From JBFHER01 sp041584055 (lineage in GTDB: Bacteria; Bacteroidota; Bacteroidia; Bacteroidales; UBA5342), in assembly GCA_041584055.1 (NCBI GenBank), contig JBFHER010000015.1, positions 1 through 28,028 of the forward strand: DNA of 28,028 nt, read 5' to 3'. Position 1 is the stretch's first letter. Each line of letters opens with the position of its first letter. The notes below the pieces were generated by a model. That model searched no databases, had not been told where the DNA came from, and worked only from the letters and a program-made list of their open reading frames with translations. The translations under genes and the position numbers were made by a program. Shown one piece after another: positions 1 to 8,848 of this stretch.

Positions 1-393
1 AAACAAGGCACAGGGCCATTTGCGAAAACGATATATGTTGATTCCGCACGGATTGGCCGGATGCCGGATCAGCCGGATGACATCTTCAACCTGACCATAG
101 GTTACGATATTGGTGGTTTTTCAGCACGCTTGTCATATGTATACACAGACAATGTTTTGAGTGGTTTTAATAGGACCTATAAGGAATTAGATTCTTATAC
201 GGATGCTTATAAACGTTGGGATTTTACAGCATACCAGAAACTGCCATGGCTCGATGGTGGACTCCAGTTGTATTTGAATATCAATAATATTACCAATACA
301 CCGGATCGTTCTTTTACAAGTGAACTGCAGAAAATTTCTTCGGTGCAATATTATGGTCGAACGGTGGATATAGGGCTCCGATACTCGTTTTAA
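1..393 (+). CDS. TonB-dependent receptor, C-terminal fragment (5' end outside window)
   Basis: The reading frame is open from base 1, so the gene starts upstream; the visible 130 residues are only the end of the barrel. Alternating aromatic/polar strands (ARLSYVYTDN, RWDFTAYQKL, LQLYLNINNITN) and the closing strand GLRYSF, which ends in Phe, are typical of the last strands of an outer-membrane TonB-dependent receptor; the terminal Phe is the BAM recognition signature. The motif NINNITNTP is the usual 'N-x-N-L-x-N-x-P' turn seen in TonB receptors of Bacteroidota. Substrate cannot be read from this fragment. The next gene on the same strand encodes a secreted beta-helix protein, which suggests glycan uptake, but no SusD partner lies between them. 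It could be a SusC-type or a simpler FecA-type receptor. Confidence 0.85.
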   Translation, partial: KQGTGPFAKTIYVDSARIGRMPDQPDDIFNLTIGYDIGGFSARLSYVYTDNVLSGFNRTYKELDSYTDAYKRWDFTAYQKLPWLDGGLQLYLNINNITNTPDRSFTSELQKISSVQYYGRTVDIGLRYSF

Positions 394-471
394 AGGCTGA
401 ATAGGAGTAGGATATACGAATTATGATCACATCCAATTAATAAATAAGTTAAACATAAAAAAAGAGAAATT

Positions 472-2160
472 ATGAAAAAAACTTTTACATTGTTAGTCGT
501 AATGTGCGGACTGTTCACAGTTTTGAACGCACAAACCCCACTTGACCCAAATCAGTTTGTAAATGCTCAGATAACTGGTCCTGGTATTTACACGGTAGAG
601 GCTGGTAAGTTTTATGCTTTTGACGGTCGTTTGGACTTGACCTATGATGTTACAATTCAGGGGCCAGATGAAGGCTGGATTCTGAATGCTACGAATCCTC
701 CGGTTATTGTACAAACACCTGGTGCCGATGGTTCAGACAGACAATTCATGGAAATCAAAGGAGGAGGAACCTTTACTCTAAAGAATGTGATTTTAAGCGG
801 AACTCACAGCAATGGTGAAGTGGGTAGGGTTTTTATTAACAATACTGGTGGTACCGGATATGAAATTGATAACTGCGTAATTACTGATTGGGAAGATTTT
901 GCACTTAGAAACCAAAATGCAGAAGCTGAATTCATCAGTGTTACCAATTGTGTGTTTATTAACGGTGTACGTTTGCGTTATTCTGAGTGGGGTGGATTTC
1001 CAATCCGATTAGATGCGGCACCTTCTAAGTTGATTTGGGAGAATAATACGGCTGTTAACACAGGACGTTTGCTCGCAAATAACGGTCCTTTCTTAAATGC
1101 CAGCATTTCAATTATCCATAACACATATCTTAACCAAAGTGTAGCAGCCGAAGAACAGCGCGCTTATGAGATGATTTATGCAAATAATATTTATTATAAT
1201 TATCACTTCTTAGGATATAAAACTGAAAATCATTCAGCGCCTTCTGATCTTTATGCTACCTATTTCTCAAATTTCAATACATTTGCCTCTGCTACACCAG
1301 CACAACTGGAATACGTTTCTTTATATCTGGGTCAGAACCTGTTTTTCCGTGAACAACAAATCTTAGATTGGTTTGCTACTAAAGGAGGAGATTCTATTAC
1401 CACCAGCCTTTTATGGGAACATGCCGACGTGGATTCTTTCATTTTAAATGACGTTAATTATACCATTGGCGCAAACTATGCAAACATCGATCCTGGATTC
1501 ACAACAGCTCCCGGGAACACCGCAAAAATCGTTGATAATATCAATGGCACCTATACAGCACCAACAGAGGAATGGGTTGACTGGCGTATTACATCACCAG
1601 TATCATTCAATCAAGATGGTTTCCCTGCACTGAGCTGGCCACCGGCATTTGATTTGAGTTATTCAAATACAGCTTTGCAAACAGCAGGAACTGATGGATT
1701 ACCTCTTGGTGACTTAAACTGGTTCCCAGAGAAAAAAGCAGAATATGTAACCAACAGAACTGCTATCATTGAAGCTTTAAGAGATTCAATGGAAAATGCT
1801 GTTCTTGTTTATGATCCAGAGACAATGGAAAGTACGCCTTTGATAACAGAGATCGTTACATCCATCGAACAGGTAAGTGCTGCTTCAGGACAATTTGAAT
1901 TGTCAAACTATCCAAATCCATTTACAAAAAGTACTGTGATCAAGCTGAGGTTGCCACAGCAATCTAAGGTTTCATTAAGCGTATACAACGCAGTAGGTGC
2001 GAAAGTTTACGAACTAACTGAAAATGAGTTGGCTTCAGGTACTTATGAGTTTAGTATTGATGCTTCAACCTTGAGTAGAGGTGTTTACCTTTATACAATG
2101 AACGTATTAGGTAAAGACGGTCAATCTTATGTTAGCTCTAAGAAAATGATTAAAGAATAA
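472..2160 (+). CDS. Secreted beta-helix-like protein with type IX secretion (Por) sorting tail
   Basis: 562 residues. A signal peptide (MKKTFTLLVVMCGLFTVLNA, cleavage near NA-Q) is followed by roughly 250 residues rich in short strands and Asn ladders (FTLKNVILSG, YEIDNCVITDW, ISVTNCVFING, IWENNTAVNTG, MIYANNIYYNY). These are typical of a right-handed parallel beta-helix as in DUF4957/DUF5123 and polysaccharide lyase folds. The last about 86 residues, beginning at FELSNYPNPF, are a T9SS type A sorting domain (YPNPF, the V-x-V-x-N-x-x-G core, and GVYLY near the end), so the protein should be exported and anchored or released at the cell surface. I recognise no catalytic motif, so lyase, glycan-binding and adhesin roles all remain open. 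It lies 78 bases after the receptor and a strong hairpin follows the stop, so the two probably form one transcript. Confidence 0.8.
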   Translation: MKKTFTLLVVMCGLFTVLNAQTPLDPNQFVNAQITGPGIYTVEAGKFYAFDGRLDLTYDVTIQGPDEGWILNATNPPVIVQTPGADGSDRQFMEIKGGGTFTLKNVILSGTHSNGEVGRVFINNTGGTGYEIDNCVITDWEDFALRNQNAEAEFISVTNCVFINGVRLRYSEWGGFPIRLDAAPSKLIWENNTAVNTGRLLANNGPFLNASISIIHNTYLNQSVAAEEQRAYEMIYANNIYYNYHFLGYKTENHSAPSDLYATYFSNFNTFASATPAQLEYVSLYLGQNLFFREQQILDWFATKGGDSITTSLLWEHADVDSFILNDVNYTIGANYANIDPGFTTAPGNTAKIVDNINGTYTAPTEEWVDWRITSPVSFNQDGFPALSWPPAFDLSYSNTALQTAGTDGLPLGDLNWFPEKKAEYVTNRTAIIEALRDSMENAVLVYDPETMESTPLITEIVTSIEQVSAASGQFELSNYPNPFTKSTVIKLRLPQQSKVSLSVYNAVGAKVYELTENELASGTYEFSIDASTLSRGVYLYTMNVLGKDGQSYVSSKKMIKE

Positions 2161-2180
2161 GCCTCTTGTCATTACGTTAT

Positions 2181-2213
2181 AAGTTTCTCCATAAGTTTAT
2201 TATGGGGAAACTT
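2181..2213 (+). terminator. Rho-independent terminator after the beta-helix gene
   Basis: Two 14-base arms, 2181-2194 and 2200-2213, pair fully apart from one T-G wobble, around a 5-base loop (GTTTA). The right arm runs into a T-rich tail (ATTTCTTTTATTT). It lies 21 bases after the stop codon, so it should end the receptor/beta-helix transcript and separate it from the GH115-like gene. Confidence 0.8.
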
Positions 2214-2459
2214 ATTTCTTTTATTTGATGATTACCATTGGTTTAGATCTTTTTTGAAAGTGCAATTTCTTTTTATTATTGGCTTACCATTATTGTGTAG
2301 GTCGGCTGATCTTGTGTCACGCCTGTTCTGCCTGTTCAAATATTGTAGTTAAAAAAATAATAACCACTGCTAAACTGCATTTCATTCATGCCACGAGACT
2401 GTTTTAAATTATCCAATTATACTGAACCCTGTGTTCCAATTATGATATATCATTCTACA

Positions 2460-4502
2460 ATGGGCTTGTTCAAGAAAAATCTTCATATAAATATATTGAT
2501 TATTCTGCTTGGATTGGGTCTTGTTTCCTGTAAAGAGAAACGGGAGATATATCTTGTGATTGGCGAAAATATAGGGAAAACAGAGCGACTTACAACGGAA
2601 CAATTTAAGGCAGATATCGAAAAGGTTTCTGAAATTCCGGTGAGCATTGTTAAGGCAAATAAAAATATTCCTTCAAACGGCGAGATCATTGTGCTGGGCA
2701 CTCGGTCAACAAATCAATTGATCGAAGAACTGGCCCTTAAAAATAGCATCATTTTATCAGAAGATTTTCCTGGAAGCCGAGGCGGTATTCTGGCATCCGT
2801 TGAATACAACAGACAAAAAGTGGTAGTTCTGGCAGGTTCTGACGTGCAGGGAATGCAATATGCTGTTTACCAATATTGTAAAGACGTTTTAAATGTTGAC
2901 CCGTTTGAATACTGGAATGGAAACACGCCCCAACTTAATACAAACCTGAATCTTACGAACTTCCAAAACAAAGTTATTCCACCACCCGAAATTCCAATTC
3001 TCTGTTACTTCGAAAACGATGTTGATGAGTTGGCCAATATCAAAGAACCTAAACTGGAATATGATTGGAAGAACTATACCGAATTAATTAATTCGCTTGT
3101 TCGTTTAAAATATAACGCCATTCAGCTTTTTGATATGTTGGGACGACCCGAATTTTTTCTGCGTCCCGAGTATCAGAAGATTAGACCTGCGTATGATATC
3201 CGTATTTCATTCATCGATAGCATGATTAATTATGCGCACGACATGGGAATGATGGTGCAGATTGACATGGCTTTGGGCTATAAAATAAAACCAATGGCAC
3301 AGGACAAGGCAGACTGCTGGGCGAAAAACAAGCAGGATTGGATAGATACCTGGACATATTATTTTGAAGAGACGCCCATTTCAAAAGCCGATATTTTTAT
3401 ACTTCGCCCCCGTAATCAGGTTTGGGATTGGGAATACAAGAGCTCTTGCGGGGAGGATAAAATTGAAGTGTTTAACGAAGTGTACGTGGAGTTGGGTAAT
3501 TTAATTGATCATTATAAACCCGAGGCTAAAAAGGTTTTGATTTGCTATCATGATGGTATGCAAATGTTCAATGACGGTTTTAATCCACCCAAAGACTGGA
3601 TTATCGCATGGAGCGATAATGGTAATGCTGACTTCGATTTCCTTCCTAAAAGTACCAAAGGTTATGATTTTGGCACTTATATGCATGCCGGATTTTGGTT
3701 AAATCATACAATTCATAATCCTTATCCTGAAAAGATTGATAGCATTATGAAGCAAATGGTGAAAGATTATGGCGCCAATAAATATTGTTTGGTTAACGGA
3801 CAACAATTCCGCCCCTTTCTGTTAAATATCGAGGCTTATTCAAAGGTGGCAGACAATGTTTTTGCCTTTAATGGCAAACAGTTTTACAGCGATTGGGCAA
3901 CAAATTACTTTGGAGAAGAGGCTGGCAGACATGCTGTGCAGTCAATGAAAAAACTACATGAGGCACAATATAACCGATCGGGTTATGTACTTCACCTTTG
4001 GGAAATCAGGGAGGCCATTGCCTATCTGCGTGATGGCGCAATTGTTCGTCCCGGGAAATCGACCATTCAGGTTAATTACAACCACGTGCTTAGCGATTAT
4101 GAGCATGTGGATGATCGACTTTTGACCTTAGAGCAGTCGCTGGAAGAAGCGCTGAAAGGAGAAGCGATTGTGGGGAATGATGATGTTTTTTACCATGACT
4201 ATATATTATTGCCTGTCCAGATTTATGTGGACCTGCTGGTTTTCGAAACACAACTTCATCAGATGACACAATATAAAAAACAGTTTGAAGATACGGGAGA
4301 TAAAGACTACCTGAAGAAAGCGCTGGATGGTATGGACGACGCCAGAAAAAAGCTGGAAGTTGTGTATGAAAGATCTATAAAAGGAGATAAAAACCCCGTC
4401 TGGAAGGGGTGGTATCATCCGGAAAACAGACGCCCTAACAATGGATTTCCAACCTTTGAAATGTTAGACGCTATTGAACATAACTTAAAGGGAATGCTCT
4501 AA
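2460..4502 (+). CDS. GH115-like (alpha-glucuronidase-related) lipoprotein
   Basis: I place the start at 2460 rather than the in-frame ATG at 2388, because only the later start gives a clean lipoprotein signal (MGLFKKN..., lipobox LVSC, Cys24); the 24 extra residues would precede it. The mature protein has an N-terminal alpha/beta domain of the kind found ahead of GH67/GH115/GH20 barrels (VVVLAGSDVQGMQYAVYQY, then DPFEYWNG). A barrel-like region follows (NSLVRLKYNAIQLFDM, DFGTYMHAGFWLNHT, DYGANKYCLVNGQQFRP), then a helical tail. The stretch Y-x-H...YGA...LVNxxxxRP matches in order what I remember of GH115, where it reads NVGD-x-KP. Family members remove glucuronic or 4-O-methylglucuronic acid side chains from xylan or arabinogalactan. 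At 680 residues it is shorter than typical GH115 (about 800-1000), so it may be a divergent subgroup. The lipid anchor suggests periplasmic or surface action on imported oligosaccharides. Confidence 0.6.
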   Translation: MGLFKKNLHINILIILLGLGLVSCKEKREIYLVIGENIGKTERLTTEQFKADIEKVSEIPVSIVKANKNIPSNGEIIVLGTRSTNQLIEELALKNSIILSEDFPGSRGGILASVEYNRQKVVVLAGSDVQGMQYAVYQYCKDVLNVDPFEYWNGNTPQLNTNLNLTNFQNKVIPPPEIPILCYFENDVDELANIKEPKLEYDWKNYTELINSLVRLKYNAIQLFDMLGRPEFFLRPEYQKIRPAYDIRISFIDSMINYAHDMGMMVQIDMALGYKIKPMAQDKADCWAKNKQDWIDTWTYYFEETPISKADIFILRPRNQVWDWEYKSSCGEDKIEVFNEVYVELGNLIDHYKPEAKKVLICYHDGMQMFNDGFNPPKDWIIAWSDNGNADFDFLPKSTKGYDFGTYMHAGFWLNHTIHNPYPEKIDSIMKQMVKDYGANKYCLVNGQQFRPFLLNIEAYSKVADNVFAFNGKQFYSDWATNYFGEEAGRHAVQSMKKLHEAQYNRSGYVLHLWEIREAIAYLRDGAIVRPGKSTIQVNYNHVLSDYEHVDDRLLTLEQSLEEALKGEAIVGNDDVFYHDYILLPVQIYVDLLVFETQLHQMTQYKKQFEDTGDKDYLKKALDGMDDARKKLEVVYERSIKGDKNPVWKGWYHPENRRPNNGFPTFEMLDAIEHNLKGML

Positions 4503-4857
4503 ATACCTTTTTCTTAAGAATCGTTCCGCTTTCTTTGCCAAAAGAAACACCCCGGATTTTAATAAGTAAGAATTCCTTTTATTCCTGTGCATCACATGAA
4601 CAGGTAAATTTTTGCATTTATGCCTTAAGCATCTCTAAAGGGGGCAGATTTAAATTTACGCTGCTGAATTAAATCTAAATAGAACTTGTCGATTCCGTCT
4701 TTCTTCGCTTGTAGCCGTGATGATGACATTGAAATGGCTTTTAATTTACCGCAAATATAGAAGAAATGGTATTGCCTGAATTTTGGCTACAAAGCTCTCT
4801 TTCTAAAGCAGATAATTTTATATATCTTTCGTTCTTCTAATTCAACGGGGTGATTGA
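4503..4857. other. Non-coding gap between the GH115-like gene and the propeller kinase
   Basis: 355 bases without a convincing gene. They hold a hairpin at 4584-4604 followed by a T-run (listed separately) and an AT-rich inverted repeat at 4646-4676, whose 8-base arms (AGATTTAA and TTAAATCT) extend by two pairs past a bulge around a 10-base loop. The repeat lies about 180 bases before the kinase start and might be a regulator site or a second terminator arm. A TATCTTTC sequence at 4823-4830 is one base off the Bacteroidota -7 consensus TAnnTTTG and 27 bases before the ATG, but no -33 box is seen. Confidence 0.5.
4584..4604 (+). terminator. Possible terminator of the GH115-like gene
   Basis: CCTGT (4584-4588) pairs with ACAGG (4600-4604). 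After one mismatch, CAT pairs with ATG around a 3-base loop, and the sequence TAAATTTTT follows. It starts 81 bases after the stop codon. The short stem and interrupted U-tract make this only a candidate. Confidence 0.4.
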
Positions 4858-7800
4858 ATGAAATGTTTTAGCTTGAAAATACATGTTTTCCTACTGTTAA
4901 CATTGTTTTTGTCTTGTTTGAGAAATACAATGCAAGCACAGCATAGTTCCCCAAAATTCGATCAATTAAGCATTGAAGACGGTTTATCTCAAAGTTCGGT
5001 GTTTTCCATTCTTGAAGATAGCAGAGGCTTTATGTGGTTTGGGACGCGTGCTGGGGGTTTAAATAAATATGACGGCTATTCTTTTACTGTTTATAAACAC
5101 AATGACAAAGACTCGTTAAGCATTAGTGATAATCAGATTACAGCGCTTCATGAAGACCCGGAAGGAAATATCTGGGTAGGCACATACAATGGTGGAATTA
5201 ATAGACTTGACTATGAGAGTGGTAAGTTTTATAAGTATTTAGAGGATAGCAATGATTCTTTATCCTTGCCAAGCAATGTTGTGAATTGCATCTTTTCTGA
5301 TGCGAATGACGGGTTGTGGATCGGTTCCGGGGAGGGCTTACTTAGATATGATAAGGCGCTTGATAAATTTATTTGTGACGACAAAGGCGATTTGAAGGAT
5401 GCCGGAGTCAAGGCTATCACTTCAACATCCGTTGATGGTATCATATGGGTGGGAACAAAGTCGGGCCTGTATCTTTATGATATAAAAAATGCCGTCACCT
5501 TAAAACAATTTAAACACAGCAAGGAAGGTGTAAGCGGTTTAAACGATGATCATGTATCAGCTCTTTTGCTTGATAGAAAAGGACGCTTATGGATAGGTCT
5601 TTATACCGGAGGCTTAAATCGTCTGGATGGAATCGAAAGTAACACCTTTAGAAGTTATCAATATAATAGTGAGGATGTAAGAAGCTTAGCAAGTAATACA
5701 ATCAGAGGACTTCATGAGGATAAGAATGGAACTATCTGGATTGCCACTAAATCTGGGCTTGATCAGCTAATCCCACGTGAACAGGACCTTGAAAATCCGT
5801 CCTTTATACATCATAAAGAAAGCAGATTGGATGAACGTAGCATCTCTGCAAATTCTTTGTATTCAATTTATGAAGACAGTAAAGGCGATTTTTGGCTGGG
5901 CACCTATACAGATGGTGTAAACTATTTGTACAATGGTGCGGAAAAGTTTAAAAACTACAACACATACGACCTTAATTTTAACACGATTAATCACAATGTT
6001 ATAAATGGCTTTCTTGTGAACGGTGATGAAACCTGGATAGCAACAAAAAATGGGGGCCTAAATTTATATCATCGTAAAACAGATAAGTTCACATATTTTA
6101 AATATGATAAAAATAAACCTAACAGTCTTTTAAGTAACAATGTAAAATCTTTATTTATTGATGGTAATCGCAATTTATGGATTGGAACGGGGACCGGATT
6201 GAGTCTTTTTGACAGGGATAAAAAGGAATTTATACACATCATTAAGGATGTGGATGTAATCAGTATCGAAGAGGGGTTGCCGGGAGAGTTATGGGTAGGT
6301 ACAAATACACATCTTATCAGACTTAATAGCTCAGATTTAAGCTTTCACAATAACAACAAAATAAATGCAGATTACAAAGTTCTGATTTCTGGAACCATCA
6401 ATAAAGTATTTAAAGATACCCGGGGCAGAATATGGGTTGCTACAAAGTCTGGTTTACATCGTTATCAGCGAGCGGAAGATCGTTTTGTTGTTTATATAAA
6501 TGATTATTTTGACAACAGAAGTATTAGTCATTCGAATGTGACAACAATTTGTGAAGATCCTAATGGGAACCTCTGGATTGGAACCTATGATGGACTCAAC
6601 CGCTATGAGGAAACGGAAGATCTATTTATTCATTATGGAGAAGAGTTTGGATTACCCGGAAATATAATTACGAATATTTTATCTGATGAGAAGGGTACTT
6701 TATGGATTACGAGTAACGATAAGTTGATCAGGTACGCTCCTGACAAGCCTAAAACAAACGTAGGGACGGGACAGGTAAATCCAAGAATTTATGATTTTAT
6801 GGATGGTTTGCAAAAGGGGGAGTTTCGACTTAATGCGTCTTATAAAAGTGAAACAGGTGAGATGTATCTGGGAGGAAATAATGGCTACAATCAATTTCAC
6901 CCGGATGGTGTGCAGGATAATGCGAACACCCCAGGAGTTGCCATTACAGATTTCAAGCTTTTTAATACATCTATTTTTCATAGTGACGACCATCAGAAGC
7001 TTGCCAATCAACTTATCAGGTCCGGGTCTATCACTTTAAATCATAAACAATCTGTTTTTAGAATTGCTTTTGTGGCACTCAGCTATAATTCTCCGTCAAA
7101 GAATCATTTTGCGTATAAAATGGATGGCTTTGATGCTGATTGGAGCTATATAGGAAATAAAAGAGAAGCGACGTATACAAGTTTGCCTGCCGGTGATTAT
7201 GTGTTTAGAGTTATTGCATCAAACAATGATGGTGTTTGGAACAAGGAAGGCGTCCTGTTAAATATCACCATACTACCACCATGGTGGAAGACAAGGTTGT
7301 TTGTTGTTTTCGCAATTCTGTTCGGTATCTTTATTATCGTCGGATATTATTTCTATAAGATCAATGAGCTAAAAAGACAAAAGAACATTCTTGAAAAAAA
7401 TGTCACTGAACGTACTTCTGAGCTATTGGAAGTAAATGCGGAGTTACAAATCAGGCATAAAGAAATAGTGGCGCAAAAGGAGGCAATTCTGCAGCAAAAT
7501 AAGGAACTGGAGGATCAAAAACACAAGATTGAGAAAGCGTATGATAATGTAAAGACCCTGAGTCAGATAGGAAAAGAAATTACAATGAGTCTATCTGTGG
7601 AAGGAATTATCGAAATCGCCTATCAGAGCCTTCAGTCAATGATGGAAGTTCCGATTTTCTCAATTGGGATCTATGATGAAAACACTGATAGCCTTGTGTT
7701 TAAAGGGACAAAGAACGCTGGAGAGATCGTGCCGGAATTTTCATATAAACTCACTAACTCGGCAAGGATTTCGGTTTGGTGTTTTAATAATCAGCAAGAG

Positions 7801-8787
7801 GTGCTGATAAATGATTTTGAGAAAGAGTATCATCAATATATCACCGACACGCAAAAACCATTAGCTGGCATGCAGTCAGGTTCGCTTATATGCATCCCAA
7901 TAAATGTGAAAGGGAAGAGAATTGGCGTTATGTTCGTTCAATCAGAGAAAAAATATTTATACACTGTTTACCATCAGAATATAATTCAGAATATTGGATT
8001 GTACACGGCAATTGCACTTGATAATGCTAAAGCATATGATCAAATTGAAAAACAAGCCTTGAATCTTATCGAGCAGAAAGCAGCATTGGAAGAAACGAAC
8101 GCTACAAAAGATAAGTTTTATTCAATATTATCACATGACTTAAAGAATCCGTTAGGCACTATGGTGGGTTTCTTAGAAGTTCTGAAGATGAACTTTTCGG
8201 ATTATGATGAGAAGGAAAGAGTTGAATTATTAGACCATGCGCTTACTTCATCTTTGATGATTAATGATTTGATTAACAATCTTCTACAGTGGTCCCAGGC
8301 TCAAAAAGGAACCATGCCGTTTAACCCGGAAATGGTTGACTTACCTACTTTGGTCAATGGTGAATTATCCCTTTTAAGCAGTATGGCGGAAAAGAAGGAA
8401 ATAGCATTGCTACTAACTTTTATGCCGGAAAATATAGTTATGCGCGCGGATAGAAATATGTTGAGTACTGTGGTGCGCAATCTCGTTTCAAATGCGATAA
8501 AGTTTTCTTTTGCTAAGGGGAAAATATATATCAATGTCAAAGAGACCGGCAAAGCAATACATTTTCAAATAATTGACAATGGGATGGGTGTCCCCGCGTC
8601 AGTTGTTGACCAACTTTTTCGCATTGATCTTGATTTTAGAAGGGAAGGAACTGCGAAAGAAAAGGGTACCGGTATGGGCTTAGCTTTATGCAAAGAATTT
8701 ATTGATAGCCATAAGGGAAAGATATGGGCAGAAAGTGAAGAAGGGAAAGGCTGTACCATCTCCTTTACAATTCCTAAAAACATTTAA
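4858..8787 (+). CDS. Two-component propeller sensor histidine kinase (no receiver or HTH output)
   Basis: 1309 residues. A signal peptide (to about residue 28) leads into 13 WxG/WxA-type propeller repeats with Trp at 60, 106, 154, 197, 245, 294, 346, 393, 441, 479, 526, 573 and 616, and a 14th at YLGGNNGY (about 670). This fits two seven-bladed propellers in the periplasm. A Y_Y_Y domain follows (about 735-807, ending ILPPWW), then one membrane helix (about 813-835), a coiled coil (835-900), a GAF domain (about 900-1060), HisKA with H-box SHDLKNPLG (His1093), and HATPase_c with N-box Asn1208/1212, G1 IIDNGMG and G2 GTGMGLAL. HTCS proteins that control polysaccharide loci usually continue into receiver and AraC domains; this one stops after the ATPase, so it must phosphorylate a separate regulator. 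Position beside glycan genes suggests it senses a released oligosaccharide. A GAF domain between Y_Y_Y and HisKA is less usual. Confidence 0.9.
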   Translation: MKCFSLKIHVFLLLTLFLSCLRNTMQAQHSSPKFDQLSIEDGLSQSSVFSILEDSRGFMWFGTRAGGLNKYDGYSFTVYKHNDKDSLSISDNQITALHEDPEGNIWVGTYNGGINRLDYESGKFYKYLEDSNDSLSLPSNVVNCIFSDANDGLWIGSGEGLLRYDKALDKFICDDKGDLKDAGVKAITSTSVDGIIWVGTKSGLYLYDIKNAVTLKQFKHSKEGVSGLNDDHVSALLLDRKGRLWIGLYTGGLNRLDGIESNTFRSYQYNSEDVRSLASNTIRGLHEDKNGTIWIATKSGLDQLIPREQDLENPSFIHHKESRLDERSISANSLYSIYEDSKGDFWLGTYTDGVNYLYNGAEKFKNYNTYDLNFNTINHNVINGFLVNGDETWIATKNGGLNLYHRKTDKFTYFKYDKNKPNSLLSNNVKSLFIDGNRNLWIGTGTGLSLFDRDKKEFIHIIKDVDVISIEEGLPGELWVGTNTHLIRLNSSDLSFHNNNKINADYKVLISGTINKVFKDTRGRIWVATKSGLHRYQRAEDRFVVYINDYFDNRSISHSNVTTICEDPNGNLWIGTYDGLNRYEETEDLFIHYGEEFGLPGNIITNILSDEKGTLWITSNDKLIRYAPDKPKTNVGTGQVNPRIYDFMDGLQKGEFRLNASYKSETGEMYLGGNNGYNQFHPDGVQDNANTPGVAITDFKLFNTSIFHSDDHQKLANQLIRSGSITLNHKQSVFRIAFVALSYNSPSKNHFAYKMDGFDADWSYIGNKREATYTSLPAGDYVFRVIASNNDGVWNKEGVLLNITILPPWWKTRLFVVFAILFGIFIIVGYYFYKINELKRQKNILEKNVTERTSELLEVNAELQIRHKEIVAQKEAILQQNKELEDQKHKIEKAYDNVKTLSQIGKEITMSLSVEGIIEIAYQSLQSMMEVPIFSIGIYDENTDSLVFKGTKNAGEIVPEFSYKLTNSARISVWCFNNQQEVLINDFEKEYHQYITDTQKPLAGMQSGSLICIPINVKGKRIGVMFVQSEKKYLYTVYHQNIIQNIGLYTAIALDNAKAYDQIEKQALNLIEQKAALEETNATKDKFYSILSHDLKNPLGTMVGFLEVLKMNFSDYDEKERVELLDHALTSSLMINDLINNLLQWSQAQKGTMPFNPEMVDLPTLVNGELSLLSSMAEKKEIALLLTFMPENIVMRADRNMLSTVVRNLVSNAIKFSFAKGKIYINVKETGKAIHFQIIDNGMGVPASVVDQLFRIDLDFRREGTAKEKGTGMGLALCKEFIDSHKGKIWAESEEGKGCTISFTIPKNI

Positions 8788-8821
8788 ACCGCCCCGATTG
8801 TAAGGCAATCAAAGCGTTTAA
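8784..8821. terminator. Bidirectional hairpin between two convergent kinase genes
   Basis: TTAAAC-c-GC (8784-8792) pairs with GCGTTTAA (8814-8821) with one bulged C, and the internal GATTG/CAATC (8796-8800, 8806-8810) adds five pairs. The hairpin overlaps the stop codon of the propeller kinase and ends 27 bases from the stop of the opposing kinase. U-tracts are weak on both sides, so termination efficiency is uncertain. Confidence 0.45.
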
Positions 8822-8848
8822 TTTACAGTCTCGCTTAAATATCAGAAA

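Noticed and set aside
2388..2459. Longer start for the GH115-like protein
   Set aside because: The 24 extra residues precede a well-formed lipoprotein signal and are not themselves signal-like; the start at 2460 is preferred.
4858..6740. Regularly spaced repeats suggesting a tandem DNA repeat
   Set aside because: The periodicity (about 46 codons) is of the protein propeller blades; the DNA copies are diverged and are not a nucleotide repeat or CRISPR.
6700..7011. Minus-strand open frame of 103 codons inside the propeller kinase
   Set aside because: It lies wholly within a strong coding frame, with no family motif, signal or promoter; it is a shadow frame.
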